Source of the DNA: DASPHG01 sp035629775
Lineage (GTDB): Bacteria; Actinomycetota; Thermoleophilia; Solirubrobacterales; Thermoleophilaceae
Direction of reading: 5' to 3'
DNA: 64,000 nucleotides
Assembly (NCBI GenBank): GCA_035629775.1
Contig: DASPHG010000053.1
Coordinates: forward strand, 7,695-71,694
The position numbers and the translations under genes are program-made. How positions within the stretch are numbered: the first letter of the stretch is position 1; every line of letters starts with the position of its first letter. Below are positions 8,086 to 16,769 of the stretch, one piece after another. Under the pieces are notes generated by a model. The model made no database searches and was not told the origin of the DNA. It was given only the letters and a program-made list of their open reading frames with translations.

Positions 8086-9762
8086 ATGAGCCCAGGAACG
8101 GATCCAGTCCGCGTCCTCGTTGTCGAGGACAATCAACGCTATGGCGAGCTGATCGAGCACATGCTCGGGAGCGAGTTCGCCGCCGACCGCGTGACCACTC
8201 TCGGTGACGCGGTCGCGAACATCCAGCACGGCGTCGGCTACGGCTGCATCCTGCTCGACCTCCTGTTGCCCGGGACGGACCGGCTGGAGGCGGTCGAGGC
8301 GCTTCAATCACTCGCGCCCGACTCGCCGATCGTCGTCCTGACCGGGATGGAGAACGGCAGCCTGGCGCTCGACGCCATGAAGGCCGGTGTGCAGGACTAC
8401 CTGTACAAGGGAGACATCGAGCCGGAGCCGCTACGGCGCTCGGTGCTGTACGCGATGGAGCGAAAGCGGGCGCAGCTCGCGCACCAGGCGCTCCACGACC
8501 CGCTCACGGCGCTGCCGAACCGGACGCTCTTTCGCGACCGGTGCAGCCAGGCACTCGCGGGGATCGGTCGCACGACAACGGGCGTCGGCGTCCTGTTCAT
8601 CGATCTCGACGGGTTCAAGCTCGCCAACGACAGCATGGGCCACGCCGCGGGCGATCGGTTGCTCGTGGAGGTGGCCGACCGCCTGCAGCAGGCGATGCGG
8701 GCCGGCGACAGCGTCTCGCGATTCGGCGGCGACGAGTTCACGGCGCTGTCGGCGACGCTCGACCACCGCCACGACGCGGTCGAGGTGGCGCAGCGCCTGA
8801 CCCAGATCGTCGGCGAGCCGTTCGACATCGCGGGGCGCGAGGTCACGCTGACGTGCAGCATCGGCGTCACGTTCACCTTCGACCGCGACGCCGACCCCGA
8901 CGTGCTCATCCACGAGGCCGACATGGCGATGTACCGCGCGAAGGAGCGCGGAGGGGCGTGCTACGAGGTGTTCGGGCATTCGCTTCGGGCGCGGACCGCT
9001 CGGCGGCGGGAGATAGAGAGTGAGCTTCGGACGGCGCTCGAGGAGGAACAGCTCCGGATCGCCTACCAGCCGCAGGTGGAGCTGGCGACGGGCCGGATGA
9101 CGGGGCTCGAGGCGCTCGCGCGCTGGGAGCACCCGGAGCGCGGGACGATCGCGGCAGCCGAGTTCATCCGCGTGGCGGAGGACACGGGGATGATCCACGG
9201 CCTCGGTCGGTGGGTCCTCGCGGAGGCGTGCCGGGAGTTCGCGGCCTGGCGAGACACGGAGGCCCTCGCGCCCGACGTGCAGCTCGCCGTCAACCTGTCG
9301 CCGCGGCAGCTCGCGCGCGGCGACGTCGTCGATGCCACGGCCGCCGCCCTCGCGGAGACTGGGATCGATCCGAGCCGGCTCTGCCTCGAGGTCACCGAGG
9401 GCGCCGTCGTCTCGCACGGGGCGCGGGCGGGCAGCGTGCTGAAGCGGCTGAAGTCGCTGGGCGTCGCGATCGCCATCGACGACTTCGGCGTGGGGTACGC
9501 CTCGCTCGGCTACCTCGAGCGCTTTCCGGTGGACATCCTGAAGATCGACCGTTCGCTCGTGGACGGTGTCGCGCGCGAGACACGCAAGCAGCGCGTGGTC
9601 GCGACCGTGATGGCGCTGGCGGACACGCTGGAGCTGAGCGTGCTCGCCGAGGGGATCGAGGTGCCAGAGGACGCGCACAAGCTGATGGCGCTCGGCTGCC
9701 GGTACGGCCAGGGCTATCTGTACGCGCGTCCAGCAGAGGGGCCGGTGCTCCTGCCGATGTAA
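8086..9762 (+). CDS. Response regulator with GGDEF and EAL domains (c-di-GMP turnover)
   Basis: A 558-residue REC-GGDEF-EAL protein. REC: VLVVEDN, phospho-acceptor D58 in ILLDLLLPG, VLTG and YLYKGD. GGDEF: intact FGGDEF at 214-218 with an inhibitory RxxD site (R205-D208) five residues before it, so it could make c-di-GMP under product control. EAL: intact E342-A-L, with NLSPRQL, DDFGVGYASLGYL, KIDRSLV and AEGIE all present, so it could also degrade c-di-GMP. Both activities look possible, switched by phosphorylation. No histidine kinase gene is near. GGAGGAG at 8077-8083 selects the ATG at 8086. An acyl-CoA dehydrogenase operon starts 14 bases downstream on the same strand. Confidence 0.93.
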   Translation: MSPGTDPVRVLVVEDNQRYGELIEHMLGSEFAADRVTTLGDAVANIQHGVGYGCILLDLLLPGTDRLEAVEALQSLAPDSPIVVLTGMENGSLALDAMKAGVQDYLYKGDIEPEPLRRSVLYAMERKRAQLAHQALHDPLTALPNRTLFRDRCSQALAGIGRTTTGVGVLFIDLDGFKLANDSMGHAAGDRLLVEVADRLQQAMRAGDSVSRFGGDEFTALSATLDHRHDAVEVAQRLTQIVGEPFDIAGREVTLTCSIGVTFTFDRDADPDVLIHEADMAMYRAKERGGACYEVFGHSLRARTARRREIESELRTALEEEQLRIAYQPQVELATGRMTGLEALARWEHPERGTIAAAEFIRVAEDTGMIHGLGRWVLAEACREFAAWRDTEALAPDVQLAVNLSPRQLARGDVVDATAAALAETGIDPSRLCLEVTEGAVVSHGARAGSVLKRLKSLGVAIAIDDFGVGYASLGYLERFPVDILKIDRSLVDGVARETRKQRVVATVMALADTLELSVLAEGIEVPEDAHKLMALGCRYGQGYLYARPAEGPVLLPM

Positions 9763-9776
9763 AGTCCCGGCCCGCG

Positions 9777-10958
9777 ATGGCGACCCTTCCTGCTCCGGTA
9801 ACGCTCGACCTTCAGCCGAGCCACGAGGAGCAGATGCTGCGCGAGGCCGTTCGCGGCATCGCCTCGAGCTTCGGGCCCGAGTACATCCGTGAGCAGGCGA
9901 TGGCGGGCGAGCCCCCGACGGAACTCTGGGACGCGCTCGCGAGCCGCGGCTACCTGGGCGTCAACCTGCCGGAGGAGCTGGGCGGAGGGGGCCTCGGGAT
10001 GAGCGGCCTGTTCGCGGTGGGCGAGGAATTGGCGGCGAACGGGACGCCGCTCCTCCTGATCGTCGTATCCCCGGCGATCGTCGGGTCGATCATCGCCAGG
10101 CACGGGACCGAGGAGCAGCGGGAACGCTTCGTCCGCCCGATCGCGGCCGGGACGACGAAGGTCGCATTCGCAATCACCGAACCCGACGCGGGCACGAACT
10201 CGCACAACATCTCGACGACCCTGACGCGCGAGAACGGGAAGTTCCTGCTGAGCGGGCAGAAGGTCTTCATCTCGGGCGTCGAGGACGCCGAGTACGTGGC
10301 GGTCGTGGCGCGCGGCCGGCTGGACGACGGGCAGCTCGGCCTGCCGTCGTTCTGCATCGTGGACGTGGATGCGCCCGGGTTCACTCGCCAGGAGATCCCG
10401 ATGGTCAACCAGGGCGCGGACAAGCAGTGGACGCTCTTCTTCGACAAGGTCGAGCTGGAGGAGGACCGGCTGATCGGCGGCTACAACGGCGGTCTCGGTG
10501 CCATCTTCGACGGGCTCAACCCCGAGCGGATCATGGGCGCCTCGCTGGCGCTCGGGCTAGGCCGATACGCACTCGACAAGGCGGCGCAGTACGCGCGTGA
10601 GCGAACGGTCTGGTCGGCCCCGATCGGGACGCACCAGGGCGTGGCCCACCCGCTGGCCGAGGCGAAGATCGAGCTGGAGCTGGCGCGCCTCATGGCGCAG
10701 AAGGCCGCGGCGCTGTACGACGCCGGCGCGAAGGGCGCCGGCGAGGCGGCGAACATGGCGAAGTACGCCGCAGCGGAAGCCGGGATCAAGTGCGTCGACC
10801 AGGCGATCCAGACGCACGGCGGAAACGGCTTCGCCCTCGAGTACGGCGTGGCCCAGCTCTGGTGGGGCGTGCGGATCGCGCGCACCGCCCCGGTGTCGCG
10901 TGAGATGATCCTCAACTACGTGGCCGAGCACTCGCTCGGGCTGCCCAAGTCCTACTGA
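9777..10958 (+). CDS. Acyl-CoA dehydrogenase (first of three)
   Basis: A 393-residue flavoprotein of the acyl-CoA dehydrogenase family, which inserts the alpha-beta double bond into acyl-CoA. FAD/substrate segments are FAITEPDAGTNSHNISTTLT, LLSGQKVFISGVEDA and IQTHGGNGFALEYGVAQLWW. At the place where typical members have IYEGT with the catalytic Glu it reads TAPVSREM. The base is therefore either elsewhere (as in LCAD/IVD-type enzymes) or supplied by a partner. The ATG was chosen after the upstream stop; a much longer in-frame extension runs antiparallel in codon sense to the EAL gene and is not real. It overlaps the next gene by one base (TGATG). Confidence 0.9.
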   Translation: MATLPAPVTLDLQPSHEEQMLREAVRGIASSFGPEYIREQAMAGEPPTELWDALASRGYLGVNLPEELGGGGLGMSGLFAVGEELAANGTPLLLIVVSPAIVGSIIARHGTEEQRERFVRPIAAGTTKVAFAITEPDAGTNSHNISTTLTRENGKFLLSGQKVFISGVEDAEYVAVVARGRLDDGQLGLPSFCIVDVDAPGFTRQEIPMVNQGADKQWTLFFDKVELEEDRLIGGYNGGLGAIFDGLNPERIMGASLALGLGRYALDKAAQYARERTVWSAPIGTHQGVAHPLAEAKIELELARLMAQKAAALYDAGAKGAGEAANMAKYAAAEAGIKCVDQAIQTHGGNGFALEYGVAQLWWGVRIARTAPVSREMILNYVAEHSLGLPKSY

Positions 10959-12097
10959 TGGATCTCACGCTCTCACCCGACGAGGAGGCCTTCCGGGACG
11001 AGCTGCGCACGTGGCTCGAGACCCACCACCCCGGCGAGGAGCCGAAGGGCGACGAGGAAGAGGCCTTCGCTTTTCGCCGCGAGTGGCAGACGAAGCTGCA
11101 CGAGGCCGGCTGGGCCGGCGTCTCATGGCCGAAGGAGTACGGCGGCCGCGGCGCCTCGCTGATCGAGCAGGCGATCTACAGCGCCGAGATGGTGCGGGCG
11201 CGCGCGCCGTCGCCGGCGAACGTGCTCGGCCTCGCCATGGGGGGGCCCACCGTCATCGGGCACGGGACGGAGGAGCAGAAGGAGCGCTTCATCCAGCCGA
11301 TCCTCTCCGGTGAGGAGATCTGGTGCCAGGGGTTCTCGGAGCCCGACTCCGGCTCGGACCTGGCGTCGCTCAAGACCAAGGCCGTCAAGGACAACGGCGA
11401 CTGGGTCGTGACCGGCCAGAAGGTGTGGACGACCTTCGCGCACCACTCGAAGTGGTGCATGCTCGTCGCGCGCACCGACCCCGACGTGCCCAAGCACAAG
11501 GGCCTCACCTACTTCCTGATGGACATGGAGCAGGACGCGGTGCAGGTTCGCCCGCTCCGCCAGATCACCGGACAGGCCGAGTTCAACGAGCTCTTCCTGG
11601 AGGAGGCGCGGATCCCCGACGAGAACGTCATCGGGGGCGTTGGCAACGGCTGGATGGTGGCCATCACCACGCTGATGAACGAGCGCTCGGGCCTGGCCTT
11701 CGGCGCCATGGCGCAGGTGCGGCGGGACCTGAACGACCTGATCGAGGTGGCGCGCGAGAACGGCCTGGACGAGGATCCCGTCACCCGCCAGCGGATCGCG
11801 CAGCTCCACATGGAGGTCGAGGCCCTGCGGATCAACGCCTACCGCGGCCTCACGGGGATCATGAAGACGGGCCAGCCCGGGCCCGAGGGCTCGCTCGGCA
11901 AGTGGGCGTGGTCCGACATCAACCAGTCCCTCACGGAGGCCGCGATGGAGATCCGCGGCCACGAGGCCCCGATCATCGACGAGGCCTGGACCTACCGCTT
12001 CCTGCGCGCCCGCGCGAACTCGATCGAGGGCGGCACCACCGAGATCCTCCGCAACATCATCGCCGAGCGGGTTCTCGGCATGCCAAAGCTCCGGTGA
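10958..12097 (+). CDS. Acyl-CoA dehydrogenase (second of three)
   Basis: A 379-residue acyl-CoA dehydrogenase resembling the FadE26-type subunits of actinobacteria. It has WCQGFSEPDSGSDLASLKTKA and WVVTGQKVWTTFAHHSKWCMLVARTD. The C-terminus is NSIEGGTTEILRNIIAERVLG, where the EGGT region corresponds to the usual catalytic-Glu loop. It sits between two other acyl-CoA dehydrogenase genes with TGATG and 4-base junctions, so all three are probably one transcript. In mycobacteria such pairs form alpha2beta2 enzymes on CoA-linked steroid side chains; here that is inference. Confidence 0.92.
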   Translation: MDLTLSPDEEAFRDELRTWLETHHPGEEPKGDEEEAFAFRREWQTKLHEAGWAGVSWPKEYGGRGASLIEQAIYSAEMVRARAPSPANVLGLAMGGPTVIGHGTEEQKERFIQPILSGEEIWCQGFSEPDSGSDLASLKTKAVKDNGDWVVTGQKVWTTFAHHSKWCMLVARTDPDVPKHKGLTYFLMDMEQDAVQVRPLRQITGQAEFNELFLEEARIPDENVIGGVGNGWMVAITTLMNERSGLAFGAMAQVRRDLNDLIEVARENGLDEDPVTRQRIAQLHMEVEALRINAYRGLTGIMKTGQPGPEGSLGKWAWSDINQSLTEAAMEIRGHEAPIIDEAWTYRFLRARANSIEGGTTEILRNIIAERVLGMPKLR

Positions 12098-12101
12098 GGA
12101 C

Positions 12102-13118
12102 ATGAACTTCGACTTCACCGACGACCAGCGCACGATCAAGAGCACCGCGAAGGAGTTCCTGGCCGCGCGGTTCAAGGCCGACAAGCTGCGCGAGCTGGCC
12201 GAAGGCGGCGAGTACGACTCGGCGATCTGGGACGAGATGCGCGAGCTCGGCTGGGCCGGCATCTTCATCGACGAGGAGTTCGAGGGCCAGGGCCTCGGCG
12301 TGGTCGAGCTCGCGATCCTGATGGAGGAGATGGGGTACGCGCTCGCGCCGTCACCGTTCTTCTCGAACGCGGCAGCCGGCCTGCTGATCCAGCACGCCGG
12401 CAGCGAGGATCAGAAGCGCAAGTGGCTCCCCGGGATCGCGAGCGGCGAGCAGCCTGGGACGGTCGGCGAGATCAAGAACGGCAGCGCGCCGCTCGTCTCG
12501 GACGCAGAGGACGCCGCGCTGATCGTGCTGTTCGACTGCGACCGGGCGAGCGTGGTCGAGCGGTCCGCGGCCGACGTTCAGAAGGTCGACACGATCGACT
12601 CGACGCGGAGGTTCGCGAGCGTCTCGGCCGAGGGAGGCGAACCGCTCGAGGGTGATGTGCAGGCGGGCCTCGACCGGATCGCGACCGCGTTGTCCGCCGA
12701 GCTGACCGGGCTGGCGCAGCGGACGATGGAGATGGCGGTCGACTACGCGAAGGAGCGCAAGCAGTTCGAGCGGCCGATCGGTGCCTACCAGGCGGTCTCG
12801 CACCGCTGCGCGCAGATGCTGATGGAGGTCGAGTCGGCGCGGGCGCTCACCTACTTCGCTGCCTATGCGGCCGATGCGGAGCCCGAGGAGCTGTCCCTCG
12901 CGGCGTCGGCTGCGAAGGCCTATGCGTCGGACGCCGGCTGGAGGGTGAGCGCATCGGCGCTACAGGTCCACGGCGGGATCGGGTTCACCTGGGAGCACGA
13001 CCTCCACTTCTTCCTGAAGCGCGCGAAGACGGACGGGCACCTCTTCGGCACGGCGCGCCAGCACCGGGACCGCGTTGCGGACCTCGCGATGGCGCGCACG
13101 GCGGCCGCAACCGCCTGA
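12102..13118 (+). CDS. Short acyl-CoA dehydrogenase subunit (third of three)
   Basis: A 338-residue, shortened acyl-CoA dehydrogenase. The N-terminal helical domain is normal (MNFDFTDDQRTIKSTAKEFL; WAGIFIDEEFEGQGLGVVELAI). The middle beta domain is reduced and lacks the usual TEPxAGSD flavin loop. The C-terminus keeps YAKERKQFERPIGAYQAVSHRCAQM and ALQVHGGIGFTWEHDLHFFLKRAK. This is the pattern of the beta subunit in heteromeric actinobacterial enzymes. GGTGAGGA overlaps the upstream stop and serves as ribosome site. Partnering with the gene just upstream is likely. Confidence 0.88.
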   Translation: MNFDFTDDQRTIKSTAKEFLAARFKADKLRELAEGGEYDSAIWDEMRELGWAGIFIDEEFEGQGLGVVELAILMEEMGYALAPSPFFSNAAAGLLIQHAGSEDQKRKWLPGIASGEQPGTVGEIKNGSAPLVSDAEDAALIVLFDCDRASVVERSAADVQKVDTIDSTRRFASVSAEGGEPLEGDVQAGLDRIATALSAELTGLAQRTMEMAVDYAKERKQFERPIGAYQAVSHRCAQMLMEVESARALTYFAAYAADAEPEELSLAASAAKAYASDAGWRVSASALQVHGGIGFTWEHDLHFFLKRAKTDGHLFGTARQHRDRVADLAMARTAAATA

Positions 13119-13137
13119 GGCCGTCCCGGCCGGATCG

Positions 13138-13896
13138 CTAGCCGGCCAGCCGGCCGCCCACGAACTGCGTCACCCCGGCCACGCGCTGCTCGATCCCCTC
13201 GAAGCCGCGCTCGGCGAGCGCGTCCGTGATCTCGTCGCGCTCGAACATCCGCATCCCGCTCTGGCGCTGCATGACCGACTCCCAGGTGCGCATGGGCGCC
13301 GAGCGGCCGCGGCACGAGGTGAAGATCGCCACGCGCCCGCCCGGCGTGAGGATCCGCACGACGGAGTCGAGCGCGCGCATCGGGTCCGCGAACAGGTGGA
13401 GGGCGGCGAAGCAGCAGACGGCGTCGAAGCTCTGGTCGCGGAACGGAAGGTCCTGGGCATCGCCGCGCACGTAGGCGACGTGCTCGATCCCGCCGGTGTC
13501 CTGGACGGCGCGGCGCAGCATCGTGGGTGAGGCGTCCAAGCCCACGACGACCCCGGTCGGGCCCACGGCGTGGGCGAAGTTCCGCGTGAAGTTCCCGGTG
13601 CCACAGGCGATATCGAGCACGCCGTCGCCGGGCACGAGGCCGAGCAGGAGGCGGGCGATCCGTCGCTCCTCGGCCATGCCGGGTCCGAAGACGCCCTTCG
13701 CGACGCGGCCGAGCGCCGGGCGCCACCAGCGCTCGTAGATCTCCGGCACGGCCCGGCTGAGCATCAGGTTCTGCGTGATCCCGGTCGAGGGGAGACCCTC
13801 CGGCGGGAGCAGGTCGACGTAGCCGTCCGGGCTCGGCAGCTCGGCGGCTCGAAGCTCGTCGGTGAGGAGGGCGCGCGCCCGGTCGACCCCGCTCAC
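13138..13896 (-). CDS. Class I SAM-dependent methyltransferase
   Basis: About 252 residues, Methyltransf_11/25-like. The SAM motif is VLDIACGTGNFTRNFA, followed by GLDASPTML, GDAQDLPFRDQSFDAVCCFAALHLF and RILTPGGRVAIF. The acceptor is unknown; the order of motifs resembles ubiquinone/menaquinone-type or small-molecule methyltransferases. The GTG at 13896 starts one base after the stop of the upstream 88-residue gene, which fits coupling. A longer frame would overlap that gene. A weak inverted repeat (GGCCGG/CCGGCC, 13128-13147) spans its stop codon and may end transcription. Confidence 0.85.
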   Translation of the reverse strand: MSGVDRARALLTDELRAAELPSPDGYVDLLPPEGLPSTGITQNLMLSRAVPEIYERWWRPALGRVAKGVFGPGMAEERRIARLLLGLVPGDGVLDIACGTGNFTRNFAHAVGPTGVVVGLDASPTMLRRAVQDTGGIEHVAYVRGDAQDLPFRDQSFDAVCCFAALHLFADPMRALDSVVRILTPGGRVAIFTSCRGRSAPMRTWESVMQRQSGMRMFERDEITDALAERGFEGIEQRVAGVTQFVGGRLAG

Positions 13897-13897
13897 G

Positions 13898-14164
13898 TCA
13901 GGCGCGGCGGATGCTCGGCAGCTCGCGCTCACCGGGCACGGACGCGCCGCGGTGTTCGCCCTCGACGGCCAGCCGCTCGAGCCGCGCCATCTCGCGCTCG
14001 CCCTCGATTCGCGCCGGGTGGTCCTCCGGTAGGACGCCCACGAGGTTGCGGATCCGGTTGCGGATCTGGAGCGCGAAGTGCGGCGCGGAGGCGCCCATCA
14101 GCTGCCGCACGTCCTCGACGGTCGGCTCGCGCGCCATGCGCTCGCTGCGCTCGAACTCGCTCAC
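13898..14164 (-). CDS. Small hypothetical protein
   Basis: An 88-residue soluble protein with TVEDVRQLMGASAPHFALQIRNRIRNLVGVLPEDHPARIEGEREMARLERLAVEGE. A helical fold is likely; no membrane segment. The GTG at 14164 has TACGCT seven bases before it, supporting a leaderless start; an internal ATG at 14137 is the alternative. It directly precedes the methyltransferase gene, so they are probably one operon. Function not recognised. Confidence 0.55.
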   Translation of the reverse strand: MSEFERSERMAREPTVEDVRQLMGASAPHFALQIRNRIRNLVGVLPEDHPARIEGEREMARLERLAVEGEHRGASVPGERELPSIRRA

Positions 14165-14190
14165 GGCCGGGAGCGTATCCAGCCGGGCCG

Positions 14191-15360
14191 CTACGGCTCG
14201 TCGATCTGGACCGGGATGAGCGCGGTGATCTCGTCGAGCCGGCCCTGCTGTTCGACGGAGATCACATCCTCGTCGCCCAGGATCCAGACGTGGTTGAAGA
14301 CGCTGAGGCGCGGATCCGTCTCGAAGCCCGGCTGCACGTCGAGCAGGTAGCTCTCTAGTGAGCGCGGCAGGGTCTCCGCGTCGTCGGTGAGGAGCAGCGG
14401 CGCGAAGATCCCGTTCGTGCCGAGCGACGCCGCGCCCACCGCGTCGAGTGGGCGCGCGGTCGATGCGATCGTGAAGTTCTGGCCCGGAACCTCGGCGCCC
14501 CAGCCGAAGCTGCCCGACTGGAAGCGCGCGAACTCGATCGCGTTCTGGACCGGGGTCGCCCCCTCGATTCGCTGGATGCGGCGGGCGAGCGGGCGCAGGT
14601 CGCGCTCCACCTCGGTGCCGATCACCGAGTCCGGCCCCAGGATGAACACGTCCGGCTTCTCGTGCCGGCGGAGCGCGTCGGCTGTGGGCGCGGGCAGCTC
14701 ATCCTGCGTAGCGAACAGGACCGCGTCCTCGGAGCGTGCAGCCATGGCGGCGGCCGGCATCGCGTACTCGGCGCGCTCGCCGCTCGCGATGATCACGTCG
14801 TCGGAGGGCTCGCCCGATGCGACCGCGTGGAAGCGGTCGATCTCGGAGGCCAGCTCGTAAACGTCGGGGGCGTCGATCGTGGTCGTGCGTCGCCCCTCCG
14901 GCTCGGGCGGACGCGAGCCGATGCGGATGACCTGCGCGTCCTCCGCGAGCTCCGACCCGGCCGGGTTCAGGCGGGCCAGCGTGTCGGCGGAGACGGGAGG
15001 GAGGTCGTCGTCGTCCGAGAGGAGGACCGGCGCCGCGAGCGTGTTCCCGGCGAACACCGACGCCGCCACGCCTCCCTGCCAGTTGTCCTTGTCGACGAGG
15101 ACGACCACCTGCGGACGCGTCGTGTCGCTCGTGGCCGGCCAGACCGCGCTGGCCACGCCGGCGAGGTCGGCGATCGCATCCGCACCGGCCACCCGGGTCG
15201 TGTTCTTCGTCGCGGTAACGGGGAAGCCGAGGTCCTGGGCGGCCTCCTCGTCGTCCGCTCGCACCCCGATCCGAGGCGAGTCCGGGTCGTCGTCGTCTCC
15301 CACCGAGCAACCGGCGAGAAGTGCGCAACATGCGAGCAGGAGCGCCGGGAGACGAGCCAC
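14191..15360 (-). CDS. CWB2-like lipoprotein
   Basis: A 389-residue lipoprotein. The N-terminus VARLPALLLACCALLAGC ends in a lipobox (LAGC, lipidated Cys18) followed by an Asp-rich linker. The body has repeats like putative cell-wall-binding repeat 2: TTRVAGADAIADLAGVASAVW, VVVLVDKDNWQGGVAASVFAG and PVLLSDDDDLPPVSADTLARL, then two weaker copies further on, including FTIASTARPLDAVGAA and APLLLTDDAETLP. It is probably anchored outside the membrane and bound to wall polymers. The GTG at 15360 is chosen because it gives a standard signal peptide and has TAATGT seven bases upstream. It is divergent from an acyl-CoA dehydrogenase gene. Confidence 0.75.
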   Translation of the reverse strand: MARLPALLLACCALLAGCSVGDDDDPDSPRIGVRADDEEAAQDLGFPVTATKNTTRVAGADAIADLAGVASAVWPATSDTTRPQVVVLVDKDNWQGGVAASVFAGNTLAAPVLLSDDDDLPPVSADTLARLNPAGSELAEDAQVIRIGSRPPEPEGRRTTTIDAPDVYELASEIDRFHAVASGEPSDDVIIASGERAEYAMPAAAMAARSEDAVLFATQDELPAPTADALRRHEKPDVFILGPDSVIGTEVERDLRPLARRIQRIEGATPVQNAIEFARFQSGSFGWGAEVPGQNFTIASTARPLDAVGAASLGTNGIFAPLLLTDDAETLPRSLESYLLDVQPGFETDPRLSVFNHVWILGDEDVISVEQQGRLDEITALIPVQIDEP

Positions 15361-15382
15361 GCGGCTGACATTAGCGCCCGGC

Positions 15383-15409
15383 TTACCAGGGGGCCAGGCC
15401 CCTTGGTAA
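15383..15409. repeat. Inverted repeat with GGGGCC core, divergent intergenic region
   Basis: Arms TTACCAGGGGGCC and GGCCCCTTGGTAA pair at 12 of 13 positions. The same core occurs in hairpins at 724-752 and 44867-44893. Those lie between convergent genes, but this copy sits between divergent genes, over the likely -35 regions of both, so a terminator role is doubtful here. Confidence 0.6.
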
Positions 15410-15429
15410 ACGCCCGCCTTCGGTACGAT
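15403..15429 (+). promoter_or_regulatory. Possible promoter of acyl-CoA dehydrogenase gene
   Basis: TTGGTA (15403-15408) and TACGAT (15424-15429) are separated by 15 bases, a short spacing. The predicted transcript start would fall within the palindrome at 15429-15444. Confidence 0.35.
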
Positions 15430-15444
15430 TGACTGGTCAGTCAA
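15429..15444. promoter_or_regulatory. TetR-type operator palindrome
   Basis: TTGACTGGTCAGTCAA is a perfect palindrome with 7-bp arms and a 2-base centre. It lies 17 bases before the GTG of the acyl-CoA dehydrogenase and covers the likely transcript start. Size and symmetry match TetR-family operators that control fatty-acid degradation genes. No tetR gene is in the window. Confidence 0.55.
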
Positions 15445-15461
15445 CGTCAAGGGGTTTCCAA

Positions 15462-16757
15462 GTGGACTTCCGTCTCACCGACGAGCAGCTCGAGTTTCAG
15501 CAGCACTGCCGCAAGTTTTCCGAAGAGGTGATCCGGCCGGTCGCCGCCAAGTACGACCGCGAGCAGTCGGTGCCGTGGGACGTCATCAAGGAGGCCCGCA
15601 AGTGGAACCTCCATGGCCTGGAGTACATCCAGAAGGTCGCGAGCGACCCGGACGGGCTGTTCGGCGTGATCTACGCCGAGGAGCTGCACTGGGGCTGCGC
15701 CGGCATCGCGCTCGCAGTTTCGGCTTCCTCGCTGGCCGCGGCGGGCATCGCGTCGTCGGGAACGCCGGAGCAGATCGGCCGGTGGGTGCCCGAGTGCTAC
15801 GGCACCGGTGACGAGATCAAGATGGGCGCATACGCCGTGACGGAGGCCGGCGCCGGCTCCGACGTGAAGTCGCTCCGCACCACCGCGAAGCTGGACGGCG
15901 ACGAGTGGGTGCTGAACGGCACCAAGGTCTTCATCTCGAACGGCGGGATCGCCGACGTCACCGTGGTCGTCGCCACGGTCGACCCGGAACTCGGCCATCG
16001 CGGCCAGGCGTCGTTCGTCGTTCCCAAGGACGTGCCCGGCCTCTCGCAGGGCAAGAAGGAGGACAAGATCGGCATTCGCGCGTCGCAGACGGCGGAAGTC
16101 GTCCTCGAGGACTGCCGCATCCCGGTCGACTACCTGCTCGGCGGCATGGAGAAGCTGGAGAAGAAGCTCGAGCGCGCGCGTTCGGGACAGTCCACGGGGC
16201 GCGCCTCAGGCGCGCTCGCGACGTTCGAGATCACGCGCCCGCTCGTGGGAGCGTCGGCGCTCGGGATCGCGCAGGCCGCGTACGAGTGGACGCTCGAGTA
16301 CCTCGAGGATCAGACGGTCGAGGGCCAGCCGGCGCTCGAGGAGCAGCGGGTCCAGCAGGTGATGGCCGATGTCGCGACCGAGATCGAGGCCGCGCGCCTC
16401 CTGGTCTGGCGGGCCGCGTGGATGGGCCGCAACGGCGTGCCGATGACCGGCGGCCAGGGCTCGATGTCGAAGCTGAAGGCGGGCGACGTGACCATGTGGG
16501 CCACGACCACGCTGATGGACCTCGTCGGGCCGTATGCGCAGTCCACCGAGTGCCCGCTCGAGAAGTGGTTCCGCGACGCCAAGATCTACCAGATCTTCGA
16601 GGGCACGGCCCAGGTTCAGCGGCTCGTCGTATCGCGCATGCAGCGGCAGGCCTACCTGGACAAGATGAAGGAGGCGGCCGAGGTGCTCTCGCAGGCGCCG
16701 GGCGGCACGGCCGACAACCCCATCGGGGACGCCGCCGAGGCCGTAGCGACGGCGTAG
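15462..16757 (+). CDS. Acyl-CoA dehydrogenase
   Basis: A 431-residue acyl-CoA dehydrogenase with complete motifs: YAVTEAGAGSDVKSLRTTAK (flavin loop), WVLNGTKVFISNGG, and a C-terminal KIYQIFEGTAQVQRLVVSRM with the catalytic Glu. AAGGGG at 15449-15454 sits seven bases before the GTG at 15462, which agrees with the family N-terminus (VDFRLTDEQLEFQQHCRKF). Unlike the three-gene cluster at 9.8-13.1 kb, this looks like a self-sufficient homo-oligomer. It is probably repressed by a TetR-type factor through the palindrome just upstream. The next gene, ctaG, follows by 12 bases. Confidence 0.93.
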   Translation: MDFRLTDEQLEFQQHCRKFSEEVIRPVAAKYDREQSVPWDVIKEARKWNLHGLEYIQKVASDPDGLFGVIYAEELHWGCAGIALAVSASSLAAAGIASSGTPEQIGRWVPECYGTGDEIKMGAYAVTEAGAGSDVKSLRTTAKLDGDEWVLNGTKVFISNGGIADVTVVVATVDPELGHRGQASFVVPKDVPGLSQGKKEDKIGIRASQTAEVVLEDCRIPVDYLLGGMEKLEKKLERARSGQSTGRASGALATFEITRPLVGASALGIAQAAYEWTLEYLEDQTVEGQPALEEQRVQQVMADVATEIEAARLLVWRAAWMGRNGVPMTGGQGSMSKLKAGDVTMWATTTLMDLVGPYAQSTECPLEKWFRDAKIYQIFEGTAQVQRLVVSRMQRQAYLDKMKEAAEVLSQAPGGTADNPIGDAAEAVATA

Positions 16758-16760
16758 CCT
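16755..16760 (+). promoter_or_regulatory. -10 box, leaderless start of ctaG
   Basis: TAGCCT, whose TAG is the stop of the preceding gene, lies 9 bases before the GTG at 16770. No ribosome site is present. Confidence 0.35.
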
Positions 16761-16769
16761 GGGCTGCCG

